DNA of 39,179 nucleotides from Blastocatellia bacterium (GCA_035275065.1 DATENM010000033.1:1-39179); one strand, 5' to 3'; positions 6,433 to 15,215 are shown, counted from the first letter of the stretch. Notes: generated by a model from the sequence alone, not told the origin. Made by a program: numbers and translations.

Positions 6433-8142
6433 ATGTCATCACGCACGAAACTGCTACTCGACGAAATTGAGCAACTGCCGGCGTGGGCGCAAAAGATGGC
6501 GCGCAAGTATTACGCCGGCGAGGCCAGCCACTTCCTGCTCTACAACAACATCTATGACCTGGTGCGCTCGGGCAACGAGTACATCAGCCTGCTGAACTAC
6601 CTTCAGCGCGAGCTGGTCGGCACCAAGCACCTGCTGACCTACAACCGCAGCGAAGGCATCAAGTTCGGCTCGCCGGAAGCCGAGCGCTCGTTCGCCGCTC
6701 TGCTGCGCGTCAGCGACCCGCTCGCAGGGCGCGACGCCATGCGCAACCTGCCGAAAGACCCGGCGCGCGCCTTGCCGTTGATCGAGCATTTCCTGTTGTA
6801 TGGCGATCAGGTGGCGGTGATGATCAACTTTCTCGACACCATCATCCCGGCCGGCGACGTCAGCTATATGGGAGGCGAAGACCGCACGAATCTCGTCGCC
6901 TTTCAACGCTGGGTCACCAGCTCGCGGCTGTTGAAGAAAGACAACATCGTTATCCTGATCGGCGAGAGCGTCGCCGAGATTCACCCGCGCATCCGCAACA
7001 ACTCAAGGCTCGCGGCCATCGAGATCGCTTACCCGGATGACAACGAGCGGCTGGAGTTCATTCGCTATATGCGCGGCCAGTTGCCGCAGTTGAAAGTCGA
7101 AGTCACCGACGAGCAGTTATCGCTAATGACATCGGGGCTCAACCGTGTGCATCTGAATTCGCTGCTGCGCAGCGCCGCAAGCGACGCCGACGGCCTGACG
7201 CTCGACAAGATCCGCTCGAAGAAGAAAGAGCTGATCGAGGCCGAGTGCGTCGGGCTGGTCGAATTCGTGCAGCCCAATTACGGGCTGGAATCGGTCGGCG
7301 GCATGGCGAAGGCGAAAGAATACATGCGGTCGATCTCTGAGGCGATCCGCGCCGGCAACACCGAAGAAGCGCCGATGGGCATTCTGATCTCGGGGCCGGT
7401 CGGCACCGGCAAGACTTTTCTGGCGATGTGCTTCGCGCACGACTGCGGCATGAACGTCGTCGCGTTCAAGAATTTCCGTGAGCGTTGGGTCGGCTCAAGC
7501 GAAGCGAACCTGGAAAAGATATTGAACCTGCTGCAAACCCTCGCGCCGATTGTCGTGCTGGTTGACGAAGCCGATGCGACGCTGGGGTCGCGCGAAACCG
7601 GCGGCGATTCCGGGGTTGATGCGAGAATCTTTTCAAAGCTCGCGGCGGCAATGGGCGACACGCGCAACCGCGGGCGCATCCTGTGGATACTGATGACCAG
7701 CCGGCCTGACCTGTTGCCGATTGACCTGAAGCGCCAGGGCCGCGCCGAAGAGCATATTTCCCTGTTCTATCCCGAAACGGAAGAAGACCGCCAGCAGGTG
7801 GTTGAAGCCATGCTTGGCAAAAACAAGATCACCCACGAGGTCAGCGACTGGTCGCCGATCACCCGTAGCAAGCTGACGCTGTCGGGCGCAGACATCGAAT
7901 CGCTGCTGATTCGCGCTCGCCGGGTCGCCCGCATGGCAGGCCACGCGGCGGTCACACAGGCCGACCTTGAGCAGGTGGCCAACGAATTCAGCCCGGCGCG
8001 CGACGAGATGGCCATCGAATATCAGGTACTAGTGGCAGCGCGCGAAGCGACTTCGCGCGAGATGATCCCGGAACAGTACCGCCACCTCTCACCGCAGGAG
8101 TTGAGCCAGCGCATCGAAGTCTTGCGCTCGTTCGTCAGGTAG
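6433..8142 (+). CDS. AAA+ ATPase of the pspA cluster (degenerate N-terminal plus active C-terminal AAA domain)
   Basis: This 569-residue ATPase probably remodels a protein partner, with PspA or the membrane coiled-coil protein the obvious candidates. The C-terminal half is a complete AAA module: Walker A GPVGTGKT (residues 321-328), a pore-loop region with WVGSSEANLEKIL, Walker B IVVLVDEADA (Asp378, Glu379), a sensor-1 stretch LWILMTSRPD, and the sensor-2/lid region LSGADIESLLIRARRVARMAG. Residues of about 90-255 look like a second AAA-like domain without Walker A. They include NIVILIGES and RNNSRLAAIEIAYPDDNERL, as in Ycf46-type proteins. The usual GRFD motif reads GRAEEH. No signal peptide or membrane helix is present, so it is cytoplasmic. 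No strong Shine-Dalgarno precedes ATG 6433. The AAA+ call is secure; the role as a Vps4-like partner of PspA is an inference from gene order. Confidence 0.9.
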   Translation: MSSRTKLLLDEIEQLPAWAQKMARKYYAGEASHFLLYNNIYDLVRSGNEYISLLNYLQRELVGTKHLLTYNRSEGIKFGSPEAERSFAALLRVSDPLAGRDAMRNLPKDPARALPLIEHFLLYGDQVAVMINFLDTIIPAGDVSYMGGEDRTNLVAFQRWVTSSRLLKKDNIVILIGESVAEIHPRIRNNSRLAAIEIAYPDDNERLEFIRYMRGQLPQLKVEVTDEQLSLMTSGLNRVHLNSLLRSAASDADGLTLDKIRSKKKELIEAECVGLVEFVQPNYGLESVGGMAKAKEYMRSISEAIRAGNTEEAPMGILISGPVGTGKTFLAMCFAHDCGMNVVAFKNFRERWVGSSEANLEKILNLLQTLAPIVVLVDEADATLGSRETGGDSGVDARIFSKLAAAMGDTRNRGRILWILMTSRPDLLPIDLKRQGRAEEHISLFYPETEEDRQQVVEAMLGKNKITHEVSDWSPITRSKLTLSGADIESLLIRARRVARMAGHAAVTQADLEQVANEFSPARDEMAIEYQVLVAAREATSREMIPEQYRHLSPQELSQRIEVLRSFVR

Positions 8143-8182
8143 GATTGCTGTATCAGATTCTTTAGTGATTTAGAGATTGATT

Positions 8183-8425
8183 ATGCTCACACAATACATC
8201 AAAGCGGCGATGCGACAGGCTCGGTATGAGATGCTCGCGGATGATGGCAGCTTTTATGGAGAGATCGCCGGCTTCGAGGGCGTCTATGCAAATGCGGGAA
8301 CGCTCGAAGCTTGCCGGGACGAGTTGGAAGAAGTGCTTGAAGAATGGATTCTGTTTCGGGTATCGCGCAACCTCTCGTTGCCAGTCGTGGACGGGTTATC
8401 GTTGACCATTAAGGAAGTCGCCTGA
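8183..8425 (+). CDS. hicB: HicB family antitoxin
   Basis: HicB neutralises the HicA mRNA-cleaving toxin and usually represses its own operon. The 80-residue product has the degraded RNase-H-like fold of the family: YEMLADDGSFYGEIAGFEGV (the typical short strand-turn-strand with EIPG/EIAG), then ACRDELEEVLEEWI and a final strand pair. There is no extra DNA-binding helix-turn-helix, so it is the short form. I chose ATG 8183; a TTG at 8177 is also in frame. Its stop overlaps the hicA start by one base (TGATG), the usual tight coupling, but in hicB-hicA order. Confidence 0.85.
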   Translation: MLTQYIKAAMRQARYEMLADDGSFYGEIAGFEGVYANAGTLEACRDELEEVLEEWILFRVSRNLSLPVVDGLSLTIKEVA

Positions 8426-8643
8426 TGCCGCGCTTCGGGCCAATCAAGCGGGCAGACTTGATTCGCTATTTGAAGAAAGCTGGCTTTGACGGCCCGTTTG
8501 CTGGTTCCAAGCATCAATTGATGATTCGCGGGGATCGCACGTTGCGCATCCCCAATCCACATCAGAGCGACATCGGCAAAGAGTGATTGGCAAGGATTCT
8601 GCGCCAGGCAGGGATTGATAAAGACGAATGGGAGATGCTATGA
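8425..8643 (+). pseudogene. hicA: HicA toxin with in-frame premature stop (C-terminal third cut off)
   Basis: HicA is a small RNA-binding toxin with a dsRBD-like fold and a catalytic His. From ATG 8425 the frame reads MPRFGPIKRADLIRYLKKAG, then GSKHQLMIRGDRTLRIPNPH and DIGKE. A TGA follows at 8584-8586, after only 53 residues. The same frame continues past the stop with LARILRQAGIDKDEW, the typical HicA C-terminal helix (usually GKGLLRKILRQAGI), to a second TGA at 8641. A single nonsense change is therefore the simplest reading, with no frameshift. The His in GSKHQ is still present. The second stop overlaps the next ATG (8640), so the intact gene would have been coupled to the gene downstream. 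Either the toxin is dead, or a truncated or read-through product is made. Confidence 0.8.
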
Positions 8644-9290
8644 GCGAAAGTGACGATAATACCTTTATCGAAGAGATGGCCAACAGCATCACGCATGGCC
8701 TCGGCCTGGCCTTGAGCGTCGCCGGCTTCGTTGTCCTGCTGGTGCTGTCGATTATGCGAGGCAGCGCATGGCACATCGTTGGCTGTAGCATCTTCGGCCT
8801 GACGCTCGTTCTCGCCTATCTCGCCTCGACGCTCTATCACAGCCTGCACCGTTCGAGCTTCCGACGCGTGCTGCAAATCCTCGATCACTCGGCCATCTAC
8901 CTGCTGATCGCCGGAACGTACACGCCGTTTACGCTCATCAACCTGCGCGGCGTCTGGGGCTGGACGCTGTTTGCGCTGGTCTGGACGCTGTCGCTCGCCG
9001 GCATCGCCTTCAAGTTTATGCACGGCGACCGCTTCAAAATCATTTCAACCATCGGCTATGTCGCCCTCGGCTGGATCGCGGTGATCGCCATCAAGCCGCT
9101 GTTTGCCGCCGTGCCACTGGCCGGCATCACATGGCTCTTTGCCGGCGGCCTGTGCTACACAGTCGGCGTCATCTTCTTCGCCTGGAAGCGGCTGCCGTTC
9201 AGTCACGCGGTCTGGCATCTCTTCGTCGTCGCCGGCAGCGTCTGCCATTACTGCGCCGTGCTGTTCTACGTCCTGCCGGTGCGCGTGTGA
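8640..9290 (+). CDS. Hemolysin III family (YqfA/PAQR-like) membrane protein
   Basis: This is a seven-helix inner-membrane protein of the hemolysin III/PAQR superfamily, related to eukaryotic adiponectin receptors; a role in membrane lipid homeostasis is proposed for bacterial members. The family signatures are visible: EEMANSITHGLGLALSVAG at the start, LAYLASTLYHSL (His in helix 2-3), ILDHSAIYLLIAGTYTPF in the centre, and HAVWHLFVVAGSVCHY at the end. Together these supply the conserved Ser/Asp/His set that binds metal in PAQR proteins. The length of 216 residues is normal. I chose ATG 8640 because a GGGAG site lies 6 bases upstream. ATG 8628 is in frame but poorly supported. It overlaps the old end of hicA, so it may be co-transcribed with the hic genes. 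Confidence 0.9.
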   Translation: MSESDDNTFIEEMANSITHGLGLALSVAGFVVLLVLSIMRGSAWHIVGCSIFGLTLVLAYLASTLYHSLHRSSFRRVLQILDHSAIYLLIAGTYTPFTLINLRGVWGWTLFALVWTLSLAGIAFKFMHGDRFKIISTIGYVALGWIAVIAIKPLFAAVPLAGITWLFAGGLCYTVGVIFFAWKRLPFSHAVWHLFVVAGSVCHYCAVLFYVLPVRV

Positions 9291-9323
9291 TGGCGCTCTG
9301 CCGCCGCGGTAGGCTCGACCCTC

Positions 9324-12300
9324 TCAATTACATTGGGTGCATCCCGCCTGCTTGATCTTGAACGTCTGCCCGCCGATGCGCAGCGTCGCCGCCCGGCCCG
9401 ACGGCAAGGTGTTGGCATCCACATGGAAGCTCACGGCTCCTGCGCCGCTGCCAGCCGTTGGCGAAGTCACTCTCACCCAGCCGGCATCACTGACCGATTC
9501 CCATGCGCAAGTGTTGGCCGCAGTCAGTTGGACGCTGTCATCGCCGCCGGCGGCGCTGTAATGGCCCCGGCTGGCGCTGAGCTGGAAGGTGCAATCAGGC
9601 TGGCCGCTGCCGGCCTGCACGATAGACAGCGTTTGACCGGCGACATTGATGCTTCCCTGGCGCACGTTCGCGCTGAAGTTGTCGCGCACCACGAAGCGAA
9701 TCGTTGCCGGGCCGCTGCCGCTGGCGGCGGTGGTGATGACGATCCAGTTATTCGAAGCCGTCGCCGTCCAGACGCAGCCCGCGCCGCAGAGCAGATCAAC
9801 GCTCGATTGGTTGCCGACCGCATTCATCAGTTTCGCCGCCGGCGATAACGTAAACACGCAACTCGCCGGGTTCTGGGTTACGGTGAAGGTCTGACCGGCA
9901 ATCGTCATGGTCCCCTGGCGCGCCTGTCCCGTGTTATTCGCGCCGACGCTGTAGCTGATCGAGCCGCTGCCGGTGCCGCCCGGCATTGAGGTGATGCCGA
10001 TCCAGTTGGCATTGCTCTGCGCCGTCCACGGGCAATTGGTAGTCAAGGTTACTTGCACAGAGCCCGTGCCGCCATCGCCAGCGAAGGTCTCTCCGGTCGG
10101 CGAAAGCGTCGCCGGCAGGTTCGACGCCGTGAAGCTGGCCGTCGCCGAATTGTTGCCGCTCGCCGGGTCGCGCGTCGTCGTCGCGGCCGACGCCGTGTTG
10201 TCAACCATCGCGCCGTTCGTCACATTGCAGCCGACGGTCGCGGTGATCGTCGCCGTGGCCATCGCTCCCGATGCGAGCGAGGCGAAGCTGATGGTGCGAT
10301 TGTTGCCGCTGCCGCCGCAGGCACCGCCGCTCGCCGAGCAGTTAACGAAGGTGACCGTGGCCGGCAAGTTATCCGTCACCGTGATGGCTTGCGCGGCATC
10401 CGGCCCGTTGTTAGTCACAGTGATCGTGTAAGTGACGGTCGTGCCGTCAGGCGCAGGCGATGGCGACACCGCATGGGCGACGCTCAGGTCTGCCGCGCCG
10501 TAAGCGATGCAGGCCGAAAACTCTGACGTGTTGCCCTGCGCGTCGGTCGCCGTCGCGGTAATCGATTGCCCGCTGGTCGCCGCGGTCGGCAGCGTCGCAT
10601 TGATCGTCGCGTTGCCGCTGCCGTTGGTCATCACGCTGGCCGAGCCGAGAAAGGTTTGCCCTTCGCCATTGCCCGAACTGTCACACGAGTTGTTGGCGAA
10701 GAACTGTATCGTAAAGGTGGCTGACGCCGTGCTGTTGAGCGTGCCTTGCACGGTCGCGCCGCCGCCGACAAGGCTGTTGGCGGTTTGCAGCACCGGATAA
10801 TTCTGGAGATTGTTGGGGCCGCTGTCGCCGTCGCCTGTGTCGTTCGCATTGACGCCAGACGGCGCGAGGTCTATGCCTAAGCCCTGATTGGCCGTGATCG
10901 TATTCGCGAGGATGGCGTTGGCGGTGCCGGATTCGACGTGCACGCCGGCCCCGAGATTGTAGGCGATGAGGTTGCCTTCGCCCGTCACGCCGCCGACCTG
11001 ATTGTTGTTGGCGTTGTTAAGGAGATAGATGCCATCGGCGCCATTCGGTTGCGGCGTCACGCCATCAATCTTCGTGCCGATATAATTCCCCTTGACGAAA
11101 TTATGGTTCGCCGTCGAGTCGTTGATGCGCACGCCTTCGGTGCCGTTGCCGGAAATCAGGTTTCTGGCGCTTGCGACACTGCCGCCGATAGTCGTGCTGG
11201 TGGCGTCGGTAACCACAACGCCGACAAGTGCGTTGCCGACCGCTTGCGTGCCGGTGGCCGACATGCCGATGAGATTGCCTTGAATCAGATTGCCCGTACC
11301 GACGCCAAAGAACTGGATGCCCGAACCGTTGTTGCCGCTGATGACATTGCCGGCGCCGGCGGTGGTGCCGCCGATGGTGCAATTGCTGACGGTGTTGCTG
11401 CCGCTGACCATCTCGATGCCGTCGCCCGCATTGCCTATACCCCCGGTGCCCGCGGCGTTGGTGCCGATGTAGTTGCCCTGAATGAGATTGCCTGAAGACG
11501 GGCCGAGGACCAGCACGCCGTTGGCCGAGCTGCCGCTGATGACGTTGCGCGCTGCCGCCGTCGTGCCGCCGATGGTGTTGTTGGAATTCCCATTGATCGA
11601 CACGCCCTGCTCGCCATTGCCTTGCATAGAGCTGCCGTTCGCGCTGGTGCCGATGTAGCAGCCTTCGACGTGGTTGTTGTCGCCTCCGAGCGAGATGCCT
11701 GTGCCATCGAAACCGTTGATCACCAGCCCGCGCACGACAGAGCTGCCGCCGATGAGGTTGAGGCCAACGCTAAAGTCGCCGGCGCTGATGCCGTTCAACT
11801 CGATGAGCGGCGTGGTGCTGAAGCCGGGCTGCGTCGTGCCATCAATCGTCACGACACCAAAGATAGCCGGCAAGGCCGAGAGCAGATTGATCGTCTGCAC
11901 CCCGCTACCAGGGATATTGAAGCTGATCGAGTCGGCGCCGGCGTTTTGATTCGCATCCAGAATTGCCTGGCGCAGCGAGCCGCTTCCCGAATCATTGGTG
12001 TTCGTCACCGTGAAGGTTGTGAGCGGCGCGCTCGTCATCACCGTAGGCAAGCTCGCCCCGGCGCGCAGGACGACCAGATCATCTATTCCGTCCGGGTTCA
12101 AACGCATGGGCAAGACAGCAGTCGGCTCGCCTTCGACATCATAGGTGCCGGCGTAGCGCATGGCCTGTGCGGTGGTTGCGGATTCAGCCGCATCGCTCAC
12201 GGCAAATTGCAGGCGAGCGGCGGCGCGGTCTACGAAAAGCAGGTCGGCCTTCTTGCTGCTCGACAGGCGCGCGGCGAGCAACGATGGTGACAGCGTGCTG

Positions 12301-13442
12301 GTCACTTGCCTTTGACTCACCGGCAACTGCACGGCGGCGGCTTCCCGCCAGTCCGAGGCTTGCGCCAGAATGTGGCAGACGCCATCGCCGGCAAGCGCCG
12401 CAAGCTCTGTGTGGTAATCCCCAAGCAGGTCGCCCGCCGCCAGCGCCGCGACGCTGTAGGCCAGCCCGACACGAGTGATGCTCGGCTGATTTGCATCATC
12501 CGCCTGACCCGCAAGCGGCGCGCGGTGGCGGTCTCTGCCGTGAACAATCAACAGGTCATGTCCGCAGGCCGCCGCAATGTCTAAAGGGTAACTGTCGTCG
12601 AACTGCGCGACCGCCAGAGCAGTAGCCGCGGCGGGCAGGTCGATGCTATCGGGCTCGGCTTGAAGCGCGCCGAAGCGGTCTTCAAACACCAGCAGGCGCG
12701 CGCCGCCCGCGGTCGTGACGGCGACGACGATGTCGGCCAGCCCGTCCAGGCGATTCACATCAGCGACCGCGATGGCCGTGACTTTGCCCGGCAGCGGCAC
12801 GGATTTGCCGACGCTCAGGCCGCCGCGTCCATCACCTTTCAAGAAAGCCAGCGCCGAAGCGCCAAGGTCGCAGGTGATTAAATCCGCATGGCCATCGGCG
12901 TCAAAATCTCCCGCCGCCATAAACTGCGGCGCTACGGCAACCGCCGTGACATTGGCGTCGAGTAGAAACGGCGAAGGCGGCGTGGCCGCCTCTGGCGACA
13001 CGGCGCGCCTCTGCGCCTGGTGTGCGACCGCGGCGGCAGTGTTGGGATAGACCGCGTCCACGTCGCCACGTTGCATGACAACCAGGCCGCCGCCATTGCC
13101 GGCGTAGCCTGCGGCAAGGTCGGGCATGCCGTCTTCGTCAAAGTCAGCCGAGCAGAGCGCCAGCGGCAGCGCGCTGTTATTGCGCAGCGCAGCGACCGCC
13201 TGGGCATTAGCCTGATAATCAGCCGGCAAGCCGTGGCCGTCGCGCAGGTTGATAAACGGATTTATGCGCCCGGCGGCATGCACAGTGACCGCGCTGTCGA
13301 GAAAGCCGCGCGCCGCGCTACTCGTCTCTGCCTGACTGTCAGTGGAGGGCGACTGCCGCGCGGCGATGACATGAACCGATATCGTGGAGGCGACAATGCA
13401 GAGAATTAAGAAGAAGGCCCGTACTCGTTTCATAATACCCAT
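9324..13442 (-). CDS. Giant exported multidomain protein (FG-GAP, beta-helix, DUF11, three BACON domains)
   Basis: This 1372-residue protein has an N-terminal signal peptide (MKRVRAFFLILCIVASTISV after a short leader). Domains in order: FG-GAP/VCBS-type repeats (about 85-465; ADFDEDGMPDLAAGY, GDFDADGHADLITCD), Ca-binding beta-propeller blades; a CSLREA-like cap (TNDSGSGSLRQAILDAN, about 480-525); a right-handed parallel beta-helix (about 525-865; repeated NVISGN and GNYIGT units); a beta-sandwich (about 865-985); a DUF11 domain (about 985-1110; TYTITVTNNGPDAAQAITV); and three BACON-type repeats (about 1115-1372; CPWTAQSNANWIGIT, CVWTATASNNWIVIT, CAWESVSDAGWVRVT). The paired Cys residues may form disulfides outside the cell. 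ATG 13442 has GAGG 4 bases upstream. There are no catalytic residues I can identify; an adhesin or surface-display protein is likely. No sorting signal is seen at the C-terminus. Confidence 0.9.
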   Translation of the reverse strand: MGIMKRVRAFFLILCIVASTISVHVIAARQSPSTDSQAETSSAARGFLDSAVTVHAAGRINPFINLRDGHGLPADYQANAQAVAALRNNSALPLALCSADFDEDGMPDLAAGYAGNGGGLVVMQRGDVDAVYPNTAAAVAHQAQRRAVSPEAATPPSPFLLDANVTAVAVAPQFMAAGDFDADGHADLITCDLGASALAFLKGDGRGGLSVGKSVPLPGKVTAIAVADVNRLDGLADIVVAVTTAGGARLLVFEDRFGALQAEPDSIDLPAAATALAVAQFDDSYPLDIAAACGHDLLIVHGRDRHRAPLAGQADDANQPSITRVGLAYSVAALAAGDLLGDYHTELAALAGDGVCHILAQASDWREAAAVQLPVSQRQVTSTLSPSLLAARLSSSKKADLLFVDRAAARLQFAVSDAAESATTAQAMRYAGTYDVEGEPTAVLPMRLNPDGIDDLVVLRAGASLPTVMTSAPLTTFTVTNTNDSGSGSLRQAILDANQNAGADSISFNIPGSGVQTINLLSALPAIFGVVTIDGTTQPGFSTTPLIELNGISAGDFSVGLNLIGGSSVVRGLVINGFDGTGISLGGDNNHVEGCYIGTSANGSSMQGNGEQGVSINGNSNNTIGGTTAAARNVISGSSANGVLVLGPSSGNLIQGNYIGTNAAGTGGIGNAGDGIEMVSGSNTVSNCTIGGTTAGAGNVISGNNGSGIQFFGVGTGNLIQGNLIGMSATGTQAVGNALVGVVVTDATSTTIGGSVASARNLISGNGTEGVRINDSTANHNFVKGNYIGTKIDGVTPQPNGADGIYLLNNANNNQVGGVTGEGNLIAYNLGAGVHVESGTANAILANTITANQGLGIDLAPSGVNANDTGDGDSGPNNLQNYPVLQTANSLVGGGATVQGTLNSTASATFTIQFFANNSCDSSGNGEGQTFLGSASVMTNGSGNATINATLPTAATSGQSITATATDAQGNTSEFSACIAYGAADLSVAHAVSPSPAPDGTTVTYTITVTNNGPDAAQAITVTDNLPATVTFVNCSASGGACGGSGNNRTISFASLASGAMATATITATVGCNVTNGAMVDNTASAATTTRDPASGNNSATASFTASNLPATLSPTGETFAGDGGTGSVQVTLTTNCPWTAQSNANWIGITSMPGGTGSGSISYSVGANNTGQARQGTMTIAGQTFTVTQNPASCVFTLSPAAKLMNAVGNQSSVDLLCGAGCVWTATASNNWIVITTAASGSGPATIRFVVRDNFSANVRQGSINVAGQTLSIVQAGSGQPDCTFQLSASRGHYSAAGGDDSVQLTAANTCAWESVSDAGWVRVTSPTAGSGAGAVSFHVDANTLPSGRAATLRIGGQTFKIKQAGCTQCN

Positions 13443-13641
13443 TACACCTCGATGATAGCCTTTGTATCGGAGCCGATGCGCCGGTGCTCGGGAGTGAGGG
13501 ACAGTCCCGGCCTGACATGATTAGCTTCACGCCTGGTTGCTTCGTGTTCAATGTGGACGCCTGATTGTGGGCGTCGCGTTATCTGGCTGACGGTCGCCTA
13601 TCTTAATGACCCGCGGCGCGCCGGGTCAAGGGATAATCAGA

Positions 13642-13738
13642 GTGACAAGTGACAAGTGACAAGTAACAAGAAGAACCGCGAAGGTGAAATCTTACCAGGA
13701 AAGGGGAGGACATTGTCTTGTCACTTGTCACTTGTCAC
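13642..13738. repeat. Inverted heptad-repeat element (GTGACAA type) at the trpE 3' end
   Basis: Four units (GTGACAA three times, then GTAACAA; 13642-13669) face three TTGTCAC units (13718-13738) across 48 bases. The right arm lies inside the trpE coding end: the last codons AGT GAC AAG TGA are the repeat itself. The rest of the 13443-13727 gap holds a weak hairpin (13608-13627) and nothing else I can name. Confidence 0.88.
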
Positions 13739-15215
13739 TCTTTTCAGCCATCTCGATGGCTTGCAGCATGGCGCGAGCTTTGTTGACGGTTTCGACGTAC
13801 TCGCTTTCGGGGATCGAGTCGGCGACGATGCCGGCGCCGGCCTGGATATAAGCGCGCTCGCCTTTGACAAAGATCGTCCGAATGGCGATGCAGGAATCGA
13901 GATTGCCCGAATGGTCCAGATACATCACTGCGCCGGCATAGATGCCGCGCCGCGTCGGCTCCAGCTCTTCGATAATCTGCATGGCGCGCACTTTGGGTGC
14001 GCCGCTGACGGTGCCCGCCGGGAAGCACGCGGCGAGCGCGTCGAAACGATCCTTGCCCGGCCGCAGCCGCGCCTTGAGACCCGACACCAGATGCATGACG
14101 TGCGAGTAACGCTCGATAATCATCAGGTCGGTGACCTCGACCGAGCCGTAATCGGCGACGCGCCCCAGGTCATTGCGCCCCAGGTCTACGAGCATGACAT
14201 GCTCGGCGACCTCCTTCTCGTCGGCGCGCAACTCTTCGCCGAGCAGCAGGTCTTCGGTTTCGGTCGCGCCGCGCCGCGCGGTGCCGGCGATGGGACGGTA
14301 CTCCAGGCGGCGGCCCGTGGCGCGCACCAGCATCTCCGGCGACGCCGCGATCACGGCGCGGTCGTTGAGCTTCAGGTAAACCATGTAAGGCGATGGGTTG
14401 ACGACACGTAACGCGCGGTAGACTTCAAACGGGTGGGCGTTCAGGCCGACGTGAAAGCGTTGCGAGAGGACGGCCTGAAAAATATCGCCGGCCTTGATGT
14501 ACTCTTTAGCGCGCACCACCGCCTGCTCGAACTGCTCCTTGCTCATGTTCGAGCGCAGCTTCTTATCCTCTGTGGCCTGGCGGCGCGGCAGCGGCTCGAT
14601 GGGGTCTTCGAGCTGCGCGGCCAGCGCGTCTATGTCGTCTATGGCGCGCTGGTAATCCATTTCGAGATTGCTGGTGCGCCCGTCGGTGAAGACATTGGCA
14701 ATCAGGTGAATCTGGTGGCGCACATGGTCGAAAGCCAGAATGCGCGAAAAGAACATCATCACCGCGTCGTCCAGGTCGAGGTCGTTGGCGTGCGCATCGG
14801 GGATGCGCTCGAACCAGCGCACCGCGTCATAGCTCATATAGCCGACCGCGCCGCAGACGAACGGCGGCAGGTCGGGCAGGCGCACGGGAATGTTCTTACC
14901 CGACAGGCGGCGCAGCACGGTGAGCATCGGCTCGTCGGTCGCTTCCGTGCCGGCGGCGGTTTCTATGGTCACCTGGCCATCGCGGCTGCGCACGATGGTT
15001 TCGGGGTTGAAGCCGAGAAACGAGTAGCGCGCCACCTTCTCGCCGCCTTCGACCGATTCGAGCAGGAACGAGTAAGGGCTGTGGCGCTGAATCTTCAAGT
15101 AAGCCGCCACCGGCGTCAACAGATCGGCCATCACGCGGCGCACCACCGGCACGACCGTGCCCTCTTCGGCCAGCTTGCGGAACGCTTCATAATCATTCGG
15201 TGCGAGATCGTTCAT
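13728..15215 (-). CDS. trpE: Anthranilate synthase component I
   Basis: TrpE converts chorismate to anthranilate, the first committed step of tryptophan synthesis, using ammonia supplied by TrpG. The N-terminal part carries the feedback-binding segment with the LLES motif (SPYSFLLESVEGG). The C-terminal chorismate-binding domain shows PSPYMVYLKLNDRAVIAASPE, RPIAGTARRGATETED, AEHVMLVDLGRNDLGRVA, GTVSGAPKVRAMQIIEELE and the final YIQAGAGIVADSIPESEY. At about 495 residues it is full length. I chose ATG 15215 (MNDLAPNDYEAFRKLAEE). ATG 15257 would add 14 unconserved residues reaching into a repeat; neither has a good ribosome site. No trpG, trpD or trpC is adjacent, so the gene stands alone here. 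Its stop codon is supplied by a heptad repeat. Confidence 0.95.
   Translation of the reverse strand: MNDLAPNDYEAFRKLAEEGTVVPVVRRVMADLLTPVAAYLKIQRHSPYSFLLESVEGGEKVARYSFLGFNPETIVRSRDGQVTIETAAGTEATDEPMLTVLRRLSGKNIPVRLPDLPPFVCGAVGYMSYDAVRWFERIPDAHANDLDLDDAVMMFFSRILAFDHVRHQIHLIANVFTDGRTSNLEMDYQRAIDDIDALAAQLEDPIEPLPRRQATEDKKLRSNMSKEQFEQAVVRAKEYIKAGDIFQAVLSQRFHVGLNAHPFEVYRALRVVNPSPYMVYLKLNDRAVIAASPEMLVRATGRRLEYRPIAGTARRGATETEDLLLGEELRADEKEVAEHVMLVDLGRNDLGRVADYGSVEVTDLMIIERYSHVMHLVSGLKARLRPGKDRFDALAACFPAGTVSGAPKVRAMQIIEELEPTRRGIYAGAVMYLDHSGNLDSCIAIRTIFVKGERAYIQAGAGIVADSIPESEYVETVNKARAMLQAIEMAEKSDK

Noticed and set aside
8177..8182. TTG start for hicB two codons upstream of the ATG
   Set aside because: The ATG at 8183 gives the usual family N-terminus and no ribosome site favours the TTG.
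13656..14411. Open frame of 251 codons opposite the trpE end
   Set aside because: It starts inside a repeat and mirrors conserved trpE motifs.
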